Source of the DNA: JAVZLQ01 sp049972525
GTDB lineage: Archaea > Thermoproteota > Bathyarchaeia > Bathyarchaeales > Bathycorpusculaceae
Assembly (NCBI GenBank): GCA_049972525.1
Contig: JBMFKI010000005.1
Coordinates: forward strand, 1 to 64,000
DNA: 64,000 bases
Direction of reading: 5' to 3'
Made by a program: the position numbers and the translations under genes. Positions within the stretch are counted from its first letter, which is position 1; each line of letters opens with the position of its first letter. A model generated the notes under the pieces. The model was not told the origin of the DNA, ran no database searches, and saw nothing but the letters and a program-made list of their open reading frames with translations. Below are positions 56,949 through 64,000 of this stretch, piece by piece.

Positions 56949-58172
56949 CTAGGTTCTTTTTTTGGCGCTTACTATTGAAATTACATCCCTATCTTTTAGG
57001 ATGTAATCCTCCCCAACACGTTTTCTCTCGCGGGCTTCAACTGCGTATATGAAGCTCTCGCCGAGTTCAGTGTGTATGAGGTAGGCTAGTTGGCGGGATG
57101 TTGTTCCGTAAGGCACTAGGTAGGCGTCTGGCAAAATTCTACCATTATGGTCTGATAGATGCTCCAAATCTTCAACAGGGTAAACCGTAATCATGTTTAA
57201 AAGTTTAAAGTAAGCCATGTTAATTGCCTCCTGGACTCCTGTTGAACCGTATTTTAGAAGAATTTTCTCCCTTATCGTTTCCAAAGCCTTAATCTGACTT
57301 GCAGTTAGTTTTTCAACATTAGTTATTTTGAAGTTGCAGTCTCCAGGTCGGTAATCTATCAACTTTTTCTCAGCTGCCCTCCTTAGGGCTAGTTCCGCCT
57401 CTGCACAGCATGGAACCACAATATAGTTAAGTTTCTTTAACCTTTCAAGGTTCTGCTCCGCTGTTGGCAAATCCATCTTATTTGCGGCTATAAGCATTGG
57501 CTTAGCAATCTGCCTCAGCGTATCAACAAATTTCAGAAATTGTTCTTCACTCCAAGATGTGGGCTTTTCCGCGTTTAAGCCAGCTTTTCTGATAGCTTCA
57601 AAAATGTGGAACCTTCTGACAGCAAGTCCGCTAAGTCGCTCCTCAAGCATCGCGTAAAGGTCTTTGGCTTCGGCTTCCACAGTTCTGGCGATTTTCGGCC
57701 AATCGCGTTTTAGAATGTTTGCCATCCACATTGTAATTTCATGTTCAAGGAACTTCACATCTTCCAGAGGGTCATGTTCACCAGGCTTACATATCCTTCC
57801 CTCGCAATCTGTCCCTCCAGAAGCATCTATTATGTGTATGAGTGCGTCAGCCTTCCTAATTTCATCCAAAAATTGGTTTCCTAAGCCTCTTCCTTGCCAT
57901 GCACCGGGCACAAGACCTGCGCAGTCTATAAATTCAACTGGAATAAGCCTAACACCGTCTAAGCAGAGGGAATTGACAGGATTATCCTTAACATTAAATT
58001 CTTCATGAACACATGGAGTACGTACATAACCAACGCCTCTATTTGGCTTTATTGTTGTGAAAGGATAATTCGCAATTTCAGCTGGCGCTAAGGTTGCTGC
58101 GCTAAAGAATGTTGATTTTCCAGTGTTGGGTTTACCGACAATACCCAACAACCGTGAGTAGGATTTTTGCAT
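56949..58172 (-). CDS. Obg/YchF-type GTPase with TGS domain
   Basis: About 407 residues from ATG 58172, where GGAG lies 7 bp upstream; the longer frame to 58268 lacks such support. G1 GKPNTGKS (13-20), G3 DCAGLVPGA, G4 NKMD and a C-terminal TGS domain (LVPYGTTSRQLAYLIHTELGESF). This is the archaeal/eukaryal-like YchF branch, whose members bind ribosomes and hydrolyse GTP or ATP. It lacks an N-terminal glycine-rich Obg domain. Converges with uppS 7 bp apart. Confidence 0.9.
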   Translation of the reverse strand: MQKSYSRLLGIVGKPNTGKSTFFSAATLAPAEIANYPFTTIKPNRGVGYVRTPCVHEEFNVKDNPVNSLCLDGVRLIPVEFIDCAGLVPGAWQGRGLGNQFLDEIRKADALIHIIDASGGTDCEGRICKPGEHDPLEDVKFLEHEITMWMANILKRDWPKIARTVEAEAKDLYAMLEERLSGLAVRRFHIFEAIRKAGLNAEKPTSWSEEQFLKFVDTLRQIAKPMLIAANKMDLPTAEQNLERLKKLNYIVVPCCAEAELALRRAAEKKLIDYRPGDCNFKITNVEKLTASQIKALETIREKILLKYGSTGVQEAINMAYFKLLNMITVYPVEDLEHLSDHNGRILPDAYLVPYGTTSRQLAYLIHTELGESFIYAVEARERKRVGEDYILKDRDVISIVSAKKRT

Positions 58173-58317
58173 CTTGACTCCTGGCAAATATTTTGTTAGA
58201 GAGTTTGTATATGGTTTGCGTTTTGTATCTTTTAGAGACAATTTCTTTACTACTTTTCCATATTGCATCTGCCTTTCTTATTTGTGCCATTATGCTCTTT
58301 CCAGGTTCTTTACATCT

Positions 58318-58530
58318 TTAAAACTCATCTTCCACAATGGGGTCCTTTAATTCCTTGACCCTCATTGATAAGCCACTCGCTATCTTTTCCAATTCTGGAG
58401 CTTTTCCATTCATTCTCTCCTCCATCTTACCAACCGCTTTTTCAAAATTCTTTCCCGCGCACAGTCAATATAATAGCAACATCATAATCGGCGAATCTTT
58501 TAGGGCAACCTCTTTAAGTTCCTTGGTGGA
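58318..58530 (-). pseudogene. Unidentified ORF remnant with one in-frame TGA
   Basis: On the minus strand one frame runs from a stop at 58534 to TAA 58318-58320, broken only by one TGA. Both parts are protein-like (KELKEVALKDSP; then FEKAVGKMEERMNGKAPELE and LSMRVKELKDPIVEDEF), and no start codon opens the first part. It looks like the C-terminal end of a small helical protein decaying in the gap between the YchF-type GTPase and pdhA. The plus-strand 66-residue ORF here is its shadow. Confidence 0.4.
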
Positions 58531-58608
58531 AGCTTAAATAAACAGGCACTAATGCTCAATAACAAAATAATATAGGAGGCATATGTCCTATAAAGGAGGG
58601 AAACTGCA

Positions 58609-59574
58609 ATGACATTGAACATAACAAAAGACAAGCTTGCTTACATGCTTAGGAAGATGGTTGAAATTCGCCTCTTTGAGGAGAAAGTTTTCGACTTGTA
58701 CGCGCAAAACCTTGTTCCAGGCACAATTCACCTTTATGCTGGAGAAGAAGCTGTCGCTGTAGGCGTATGTAGCAACCTCCGAAAAGACGATTATATTACG
58801 AGTACTCATAGGGGTCACGGCCATTGTATTGCAAAGGGCGCTGATTTGAAGCGGACTATGGCGGAAATCTTGGGCAAGAAAACTGGCTACTGTAAGGGTA
58901 AGGGAGGCTCCATGCATATCGCAGATTTCAGTATTGGCATGCTTGGCGCTACGGCGGTTGTGGGCGCTGGAATACCAATAGCCGTTGGCGCTGGACTATC
59001 AATAGCGCTTAGGAAAACAGACCAGGTTGTAGCGTGTTTCTTCGGCGAAGGTGCCTCAAACCAAGGAACATTCCACGAAGGTATAAACATAGCGGCAGTC
59101 TGGCGGCTTCCAGTAATATTTGTATGCGAAAACAACCTTTACGCCATGGGAACGCGCCAATCAAGAGTCATGCTAATAGAAAACATCGCGGACAGAGCAG
59201 CAGCCTACGGAATTTCAGGCGTTGTTGTGGATGGAAACGATGTTTTGGCTGTTTACGAAGCTACGCGAAGGGCTGTTGAAAGAGCGAGAAGAGGCATGGG
59301 ACCTACGCTTATTGAGTGCAAAACCTATAGGCATAAGGGGCATTCTCGCGTTGACCCAGCGAGGTATAGACCTAAGGAAGAGGTTGAAGAGTGGCTTGCC
59401 AAGGACCCGATTAAACGCTTTAAGGAGAGGCTTCTGCAAGGGGCTGTTCTGACGGCAGAGGAGATTAAGAAGATTGAGGTGGATATTACGGCTGAAATTG
59501 AGGAGGCTGTTCGTTTCGCCATGGAAAGCCCGTATCCAGCTCCAGAAGAAGCGTTGGAGGACGTTTACGCCTAA
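58609..59574 (+). CDS. pdhA: Pyruvate/2-oxoacid dehydrogenase E1 alpha subunit
   Basis: A 321-residue TPP-dependent E1 alpha. STHRGHGHCIAKG, GKGGSMHIAD and the Mg-TPP motif GEGASNQGTFHEG...ENN (about 141-172) are clear, and YRHKGHSRVDPARYR is the phosphorylation-loop region. With E1 beta it decarboxylates pyruvate, or acetoin or branched 2-oxoacids, onto TPP and then lipoyl-E2. A GGAGG site precedes ATG 58609. Followed with no gap by E1 beta. Such complexes are usual in bacteria; in anaerobic archaea ferredoxin oxidoreductases dominate. Confidence 0.9.
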   Translation: MTLNITKDKLAYMLRKMVEIRLFEEKVFDLYAQNLVPGTIHLYAGEEAVAVGVCSNLRKDDYITSTHRGHGHCIAKGADLKRTMAEILGKKTGYCKGKGGSMHIADFSIGMLGATAVVGAGIPIAVGAGLSIALRKTDQVVACFFGEGASNQGTFHEGINIAAVWRLPVIFVCENNLYAMGTRQSRVMLIENIADRAAAYGISGVVVDGNDVLAVYEATRRAVERARRGMGPTLIECKTYRHKGHSRVDPARYRPKEEVEEWLAKDPIKRFKERLLQGAVLTAEEIKKIEVDITAEIEEAVRFAMESPYPAPEEALEDVYA

Positions 59575-60567
59575 TTGGATGGTGATGATACGCGCAGAAT
59601 AACCTATAGGAAAGCCTTGCGTGAAGCCTTGCGAGAGGAGATGCGTCGAGACCCTACAGTTTTTCTTTTAGGCGAAGACATTGGCAAGTACTGGGGCGGC
59701 GGCGCGTTTAAAGTTACAGAAGGTTTGGCGGAAGAATTCGGCGAGGAAAGGGTTAGGGACACGCCAATTTCAGAGTCCGCAATTATCGGAACTGGTGTTG
59801 GCGCCGCCATAACCGGCATGCGTCCAGTTGCGGAAATAATGTTCGGCGATTTAACAGCTTTAGCCATGGACCAGATTGCAAATCAAGCGGCGAAGATTCG
59901 ATACATGTTCGGCGGGCAAGCCAAATGTCCACTTGTCATTCGAACACCATTCGGAGCTGGAGTGAACATCGCCTCACATCATTCGCAGAGCCTAGAGGCA
60001 TGGTTCATGCATGTTCCAGGCTTGTATGTGGCTGTGCCTTCCACGCCTTACGATGCGAAGGGGCTTTTGAAGTCGGCAATTAGGGGCAACAACCCAGTCG
60101 TGTTTTGTGAACACAAGCTGCTTTATCCAGTTGAGGGCGAAGTTCCAGAAGAAGAATACACTATTCCGTTTGGGGTTGCAGACGTAAAACGCGAAGGCGA
60201 AGACGCAACGGTGGTGGCTACGCTTTACATGGTGCACAAGGCACTTGAAGCAGCAAAAACCTTGGAAAGGGAGGGAATAAGCGTCGAAATCGTTGACCCG
60301 CGAACTTTAACGCCGCTTGACAAGCAAGCAATAATAAGGTCTGTTAAGAAAACTGGGCGCCTCGTAATTGTTAGTGAAGACTGTAAGACTGCGGGTGTAA
60401 GCGCGGAAATAGCTGCAATAGTGGCTGAAGAAGCTATAGACTATTTGGATGCACCAATAAAGCGTGTTGCCGAACCAGACACGCCAATACCATTTAGCCC
60501 ACCGCTAGAGCAATATGTGATTCCAGACGAAAAAGCGATAATTAAAGCCGTGAAAGAAGTTGTTTAA
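59575..60567 (+). CDS. pdhB: Pyruvate/2-oxoacid dehydrogenase E1 beta subunit
   Basis: A 330-residue E1 beta. RKALREALREEMRRDPTVFLLGEDIG (opening), PISESAIIGTGVGAAITGMRPV, FGDLTALAMDQIANQAAK and HHSQSLEAWFMHVPGL are family marks; the C-terminal domain carries DPRTLTPLD. It completes the TPP site with E1 alpha. TTG start directly after the pdhA stop. Pyruvate versus acetoin or branched-chain substrate cannot be fixed from sequence alone. Confidence 0.9.
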   Translation: MDGDDTRRITYRKALREALREEMRRDPTVFLLGEDIGKYWGGGAFKVTEGLAEEFGEERVRDTPISESAIIGTGVGAAITGMRPVAEIMFGDLTALAMDQIANQAAKIRYMFGGQAKCPLVIRTPFGAGVNIASHHSQSLEAWFMHVPGLYVAVPSTPYDAKGLLKSAIRGNNPVVFCEHKLLYPVEGEVPEEEYTIPFGVADVKREGEDATVVATLYMVHKALEAAKTLEREGISVEIVDPRTLTPLDKQAIIRSVKKTGRLVIVSEDCKTAGVSAEIAAIVAEEAIDYLDAPIKRVAEPDTPIPFSPPLEQYVIPDEKAIIKAVKEVV

Positions 60568-60576
60568 ATCTATTCG

Positions 60577-61101
60577 CTAATTCTTTTTATGTCCTAGATG
60601 TAGCTGATACGTAGCGATGTTTAGCCTTTTGCCCCATGGAGCCTCAATCGTATCCTCTTTTATTAGTTTGAAACCGTTCTTTTCGTAAAATCGTCTAGCA
60701 TGGACTTCCTCCTTTCCCGCAATTACAAGCACATTTTTGACTCCTTTCTGCTCCAAGTCTGAAAGTGCAAATTGTAGCAGTTCAGTTCCAATTCCTTTCC
60801 TTTCATGCGGCGGAAAAACCACAATCCTATCCAGTTCCGCAGTGTTCGCATCTCTTTGAATTGTCTGGGCAAACCCTACTAAACCGTTATTTTCGAATGC
60901 AAGATAAAATGTTGCTTTACCTTCTTTGATTGCTTTTTGCAGCGTTTCTTCTGCAAAGGCTTTTTTGACATAATCTTCCGAAATGCCAAACTTAACAACG
61001 TTATCAACGTATATCTTGCTTTTCTTATCTTCTAAAAGTGAAAGAAGCTTCATGCTAAGAGCCCTAACATCGTTATCATCCGCCTTTCTAACAGTCACCA
61101 T
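60577..61101 (-). CDS. GNAT-family N-acetyltransferase
   Basis: About 174 residues from ATG 61101 (GGAG upstream). The acetyl-CoA-binding motif A is FPPHERKGIGTELLQFAL, with motif B ARRFYEKNGFKLIKED near the C-terminus. Substrate unknown. It lies on the opposite strand between the E1 and E2 genes of the 2-oxoacid dehydrogenase complex, interrupting that operon. Confidence 0.85.
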   Translation of the reverse strand: MVTVRKADDNDVRALSMKLLSLLEDKKSKIYVDNVVKFGISEDYVKKAFAEETLQKAIKEGKATFYLAFENNGLVGFAQTIQRDANTAELDRIVVFPPHERKGIGTELLQFALSDLEQKGVKNVLVIAGKEEVHARRFYEKNGFKLIKEDTIEAPWGKRLNIATYQLHLGHKKN

Positions 61102-61220
61102 TTTGAGCAACTCCAATTTCGATTAAAGAGATATAGCAAATAACGGAACATCCCTAAAAGATTTTGCATAAGCGAAAATGAAATAAAAGAGCAAAGCGAC
61201 ATGAAAACGGCGGAATCAAC

Positions 61221-62306
61221 ATGGTTTCAAAAGTTGTTATGCCGAAGCTAAGCCTAACAATGAAGGAAGGCACTGTTGGCAGATGGTATAAGCGAGAAGG
61301 CGAAAAAGTGGAAAAGGGCGAACCAATAGTTGAGATAATCTCCGAAAAAGCCACTTACGACCTTGAAGCTCCAGCATCGGGCATACTACGCAAAATACTC
61401 GTAGAAGAGGGCAAAGACGCTCCAGTTGACGCTGCTCTCGCCTTCATAACAGCCCCAGACGAGCCGCTACCAGAAACAGAACTCCCGACAGAAAAGCCAG
61501 CGGAAAAGGAAATTTTGGCTTCACCAGCAGCCAAAAGACTCGCAAGAGAACATGGCATAGACTTGTCCCTCGTCAAAGGTAGCGGTCCAGAAGGCAGAAT
61601 AGTTGAAGAAGACGTTAGAAGATTTATTGAAGAGTATTCTGGCGCTGCACCGAGGGTTAAGGAAATAATCCCTCTAACTGGTTTTAGAAAGACATCAGCC
61701 GAGCGCGTAGCTTTAAGCTTTAGGACAGCGCCGCACAGCACATTAGTGATGGAGGTTGACGCTTCAAAAGCAATGGAACTCCACGAGAGGCTTAATGTTT
61801 CCTACACTGCCATAATTGTGGGCGCAACTGCAAAAGCCCTTCGCGAGTATCCAATCGTGAACTCCACGTTAGAAGGCAAGAAAATAAAAGTTTTTGAAGA
61901 CGTAAACATAGGAGTGGCAACAGCCACAGAACATGGCTTAGCGGTTCCAGTTATTCGCAACGCGGATAAAAAGTCTGTTGAGGAACTGGACAAAGCCATA
62001 AAAGAGTTGACGGAAAAAGCGCGGCAAGGGAAACTCTCAAAAGAAGACGTAAGCGACGGAACATTCACCATTACGAACCTGGGCATGTATAACGTGGACT
62101 TTTTCACGCCTATAATTAATCCGCCAGAAGCCGCCATCCTCGGAGTTGGAAAAATAACCCAAAAACCAACAGTTATTGATGGACAAGTTGAAGCTAAACC
62201 TTTAATGATGCTCAGCCTCTCCTACGACCATAGAATAATCGACGGCGCACCAGCAGCAGAATTCCTAAACAAAATCAAAGAAAAAATCGAGAAAGGCTTG
62301 GTTTAG
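61221..62306 (+). CDS. pdhC: 2-oxoacid dehydrogenase E2 (dihydrolipoyl acyltransferase)
   Basis: A 361-residue E2 with one lipoyl domain (lipoyl Lys43 in ISEKATYD), a peripheral-subunit-binding domain (ASPAAKRLAREHGIDLSLVK, about 94-125) and a catalytic domain ending in LSYDHRIIDGAPAAEF (catalytic His, about 338). It passes the acyl group from E1 through lipoamide to CoA. The linker at about 82-93 is Pro/Glu rich. An E3 (dihydrolipoamide dehydrogenase) gene and lipoate-attachment genes are not in the window. Confidence 0.92.
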   Translation: MVSKVVMPKLSLTMKEGTVGRWYKREGEKVEKGEPIVEIISEKATYDLEAPASGILRKILVEEGKDAPVDAALAFITAPDEPLPETELPTEKPAEKEILASPAAKRLAREHGIDLSLVKGSGPEGRIVEEDVRRFIEEYSGAAPRVKEIIPLTGFRKTSAERVALSFRTAPHSTLVMEVDASKAMELHERLNVSYTAIIVGATAKALREYPIVNSTLEGKKIKVFEDVNIGVATATEHGLAVPVIRNADKKSVEELDKAIKELTEKARQGKLSKEDVSDGTFTITNLGMYNVDFFTPIINPPEAAILGVGKITQKPTVIDGQVEAKPLMMLSLSYDHRIIDGAPAAEFLNKIKEKIEKGLV

Positions 62307-62310
62307 GCTC

Positions 62311-62655
62311 TTACTGGGCTTCTTTAACCTTTTCAGAGGTTTCAATAGCTTCCTTCAGGCTTTTGCTGACAAGCTTCAGTCTAACATCCTTAACCATCGA
62401 CACACCGCGACTCGTAATTATCGAGCCAGCCCAGACAATCACAACGAAAATGAAGAGGAAAACACAAGCATTGCTAAAAACAGCCATAGCCTCAACGAAA
62501 TCGCCCGCACCCGCTGGAACTTGGATGAACTGCGGAATCTTCGCCTGACTTGTGAATGTGATTATGGCAAGAACCGCTGGAATCACTATCAAAACTAAGC
62601 CCAAAGCAAGCAGCACATAACCAACAATCTTTTCAGTTTTCTTTTCAGACTTCAT
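62311..62655 (-). CDS. Small two-helix membrane protein
   Basis: A 114-residue protein with two hydrophobic helices (IVGYVLLALGLVLIVIPAVLAIITF, about 10-34, and VFLFIFVVIVWAGSIIT, about 65-81) and a charged C-terminal helix (VSKSLKEAIETSEKVKEAQ). No motif recognised. It ends 4 bp after the E2 gene on the other strand. Confidence 0.6.
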   Translation of the reverse strand: MKSEKKTEKIVGYVLLALGLVLIVIPAVLAIITFTSQAKIPQFIQVPAGAGDFVEAMAVFSNACVFLFIFVVIVWAGSIITSRGVSMVKDVRLKLVSKSLKEAIETSEKVKEAQ

Positions 62656-62705
62656 AAAAGCGAATACATCACTAATTCATAAAAGGTTTATTCCAAAAAT
62701 GCAAG

Positions 62706-63590
62706 TTAAGCATTTTTTGGTTTACTTATCTGCACAATAACGTGGGAAAATTCGTCGCCTTGAACGGGCAGCAAGTCCATTGGATTGTAAGGCCAAACTC
62801 CAGAGTATATTTCTTCAATCCAATCAAGTTTGAACCCGATTTTTTCCAAGGATTTTTTTAGCCGATTCTCACTTGCTATTTGGCCTACTCCATACTTTTC
62901 AGCCAATTTAATGCTCTTGGAGTTTTCTCTAAGCCAAATTGATGAAAAAATTGCCTTTCCAGCTGGTTTCAGAACGCGAAAAGTTTCTTTAAGCGCCAAA
63001 ATTGTCTCTGGAATGTTGTCAAACCCAAAGTTTGAAGATATGGTTGAAAGCGCTTCGTTTTTAAACGCCAAGCGTTTTGCATCTGTAACAATAAACGAAA
63101 GTTTTTGGTAAACCGTTGCCTTTTTGGCTTTATTCATTGCTCCACGTAATGGTTTTTCGCTCACGTCGGTTCCGATAACTATGGTTTTTTCTGGGATTTT
63201 CCTTGCTAACTCTAGAATAAGTCTTCCCATTCCACTTGCAACGTCCAGAACCACGTTATCATCTCCTCTGCATGAATGGATTACGCTTCGGACAAGCTTC
63301 TCTATAAGATTGTTTAATGCAATTTTTAAATCGTCACTTAAATATGATGCATATTGCCTCTGTATCTCATCATACTTTCTTTCATCAGCAACATCGACTT
63401 TCCATTCAAATTCTTTTGCCGAAAGCTTTGCATCTTTAACTAACCCTAATTCCTCCTTAACTTGATACAAATGTCCCCCAGCACACTTTAAGTATCCATT
63501 AACAAAGCGATTATCCGCAGCTTCTCCATCAAAAACCATCTGGGTTCGACAAATTGGACATGCGAGGAGTTGCAATACTTCCTTATGCAT
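62706..63590 (-). CDS. Class I SAM methyltransferase with Trm112-like zinc domain
   Basis: About 294 residues from ATG 63590. An N-terminal Trm112-like zinc domain (LLACPICRTQM with a second Cys in YLKCAGGH) is fused to a Rossmann methyltransferase with motif I LDVASGMGRLILELA (about 117) and VLKPAGKAIFS. The layout matches RlmA- or ubiquinone-type methyltransferases with a fused zinc ribbon. Substrate unknown. Other Mets lie 6 and 33 bp upstream. Confidence 0.82.
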   Translation of the reverse strand: MHKEVLQLLACPICRTQMVFDGEAADNRFVNGYLKCAGGHLYQVKEELGLVKDAKLSAKEFEWKVDVADERKYDEIQRQYASYLSDDLKIALNNLIEKLVRSVIHSCRGDDNVVLDVASGMGRLILELARKIPEKTIVIGTDVSEKPLRGAMNKAKKATVYQKLSFIVTDAKRLAFKNEALSTISSNFGFDNIPETILALKETFRVLKPAGKAIFSSIWLRENSKSIKLAEKYGVGQIASENRLKKSLEKIGFKLDWIEEIYSGVWPYNPMDLLPVQGDEFSHVIVQISKPKNA

Positions 63591-63646
63591 AGGCATCCCG
63601 TATGGACGTATTAAATTCCACATAAAAGCTTATCGTTTTGAAAATC

Positions 63647-63689
63647 TAGAGGGGGTAGTCGCTATTGGTTGATTTTCGCTCCAAAAATA
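63647..63689 (+). repeat. Dispersed intergenic sequence, copy 2
   Basis: TAGAGGGGG, GTCGCTATTGG, TTTTC, GC and CCAAAA appear in the same order as at 29851-29893, with small indels. AAAATC (63641-63646) and GATTTT flank it as possible stem arms. It lies between the methyltransferase and the alcohol dehydrogenase. Confidence 0.4.
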
Positions 63690-63761
63690 TTTTGAAAACG
63701 CTTTTGGTTTTCTTGAAAAGTCTTAAGTGTTAAGTCCATAAAGAAAAATGGTTGAGCGAAA

Positions 63762-64000
63762 ATGAAAGCTGCCATATATTACAGCCAAAAGGACATAAGA
63801 ATTGAAGATTTACCAACGCCAAAAATAGGCGAAGACGAAGCGCTTGTAAAAATGAAGGCTTGCGGAATCTGCGGCTCAGATATGATGGAGTGGTACCTAA
63901 AAAGACGTGCTCCACTTGTGCTTGGACATGAGCCAACGGGCATAATAGCCAAAAAAGGAAAGAGAGTCAAGGATTTTGAAGTTGGCGACAAAGTTTTTGT
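63762..64000 (+). CDS. Zinc-dependent alcohol dehydrogenase (MDR), 3' end outside window
   Basis: The first 79 residues of a medium-chain dehydrogenase. KACGICGSD holds the catalytic zinc Cys region and LGHEPTGIIAKKG the GHE zinc ligand motif; VGDKVF follows at the window edge. The full protein would be about 340-350 residues with a C-terminal NAD(P) domain. The substrate (alcohol, polyol or sorbitol type) cannot be told from the N-terminus. ATG 63762 has only a weak upstream GAG. Confidence 0.85.
   Translation, partial: MKAAIYYSQKDIRIEDLPTPKIGEDEALVKMKACGICGSDMMEWYLKRRAPLVLGHEPTGIIAKKGKRVKDFEVGDKVF

Noticed and set aside
58337..58537. A 66-residue plus-strand ORF before pdhA
   Set aside because: It is antisense to a more protein-like, TGA-broken frame on the minus strand.

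Overview
The window looks like a chromosomal segment of an uncultured, non-methanogenic archaeon, most likely Thermoproteota and plausibly the Bathyarchaeia. Archaeal evidence: a 7S-type SRP RNA, Orc1/Cdc6 proteins, tRNAs with encoded CCA and a BHB-type intron, formylmethanofuran dehydrogenase and methenyl-H4MPT cyclohydrolase, an archaeal PPP phosphatase, DUF373, UPF0282 and TATA-box promoters including apparently leaderless genes. No mcr, mtr or hdr gene is seen here. The lineage is inferred from gene content, not from a phylogeny.

Layout. 1-3000: the right part of an integrated element (Cas4/RecB-like nuclease, short Orc1/Cdc6-like ATPase, zinc-ribbon tyrosine recombinase) ending next to tRNA-His. 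3.1-9.5 kb: Mg-chelatase-like AAA+/VWA protein, TudS-like protein, UPF0282 hydrolase, tRNA-Ser, nitroreductase, formamidase. 9.5-18.4 kb: a sugar block with class II FBP aldolase, two convergent phosphofructokinases whose active sites suggest PPi and ATP use respectively, SRP RNA, GalT, and a tpiA-DUF89-debranching enzyme operon. 18.4-24.7 kb: pyruvoyl arginine decarboxylase, an Orc1-wHTH-coiled-coil operon running into moaC-moaB-moaA, and a phosphodiesterase. 24.8-28 kb: three divergent paralogues of an archaeal nucleotidyltransferase family. 28-40 kb: C1 block with a CitG-like protein, fwdDBAC, mch, an MptN-like ATP-grasp ligase and fdhD, together with ECF transporter S components and a PPP phosphatase/coiled-coil pair. 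40-46.5 kb: a TPP riboswitch controlling thiT, valS, a class V aminotransferase and an HDAC-family deacylase. 46.5-58.5 kb: tRNA-Lys with a T-loop intron, a MetE-like protein, HtpX, an M20 peptidase, an ECF-S/DUF4430 pair behind a palindromic operator, AcdB, a Thg1-like protein, DUF373, MTAP, a cis-prenyltransferase and an Obg-type GTPase. 58.6-64 kb: pyruvate/2-oxoacid dehydrogenase E1a, E1b and E2, then small genes and the start of a zinc alcohol dehydrogenase cut by the window edge.

How the parts may work together. Glycogen debranching, phosphofructokinase, aldolase and triose-phosphate isomerase feed glycolysis. A PDH-type complex and ADP-forming acetyl-CoA synthetase handle acetyl-CoA. 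FwdABCD and Mch belong to the H4MPT branch of the Wood-Ljungdahl pathway. MoaABC and FdhD could mature the Mo/W cofactor of FwdB, and MptN-like and CitG-like proteins may make or modify C1 carriers. This suggests an organism coupling sugar use to archaeal C1 chemistry.

The points most worth a second look are the TPP riboswitch whose P1 stem can enclose the thiT start codon, the palindromic operator before the ECF-S/DUF4430 operon, the PPi/ATP phosphofructokinase pair, the nucleotidyltransferase triplet, the Orc1-wHTH-coiled-coil operon, the tRNA-Lys T-loop intron, and a 40-odd-base sequence found twice in intergenic DNA. Several broken genes (CutA, thioredoxin-like, GNAT, two unidentified) lie between intact ones.
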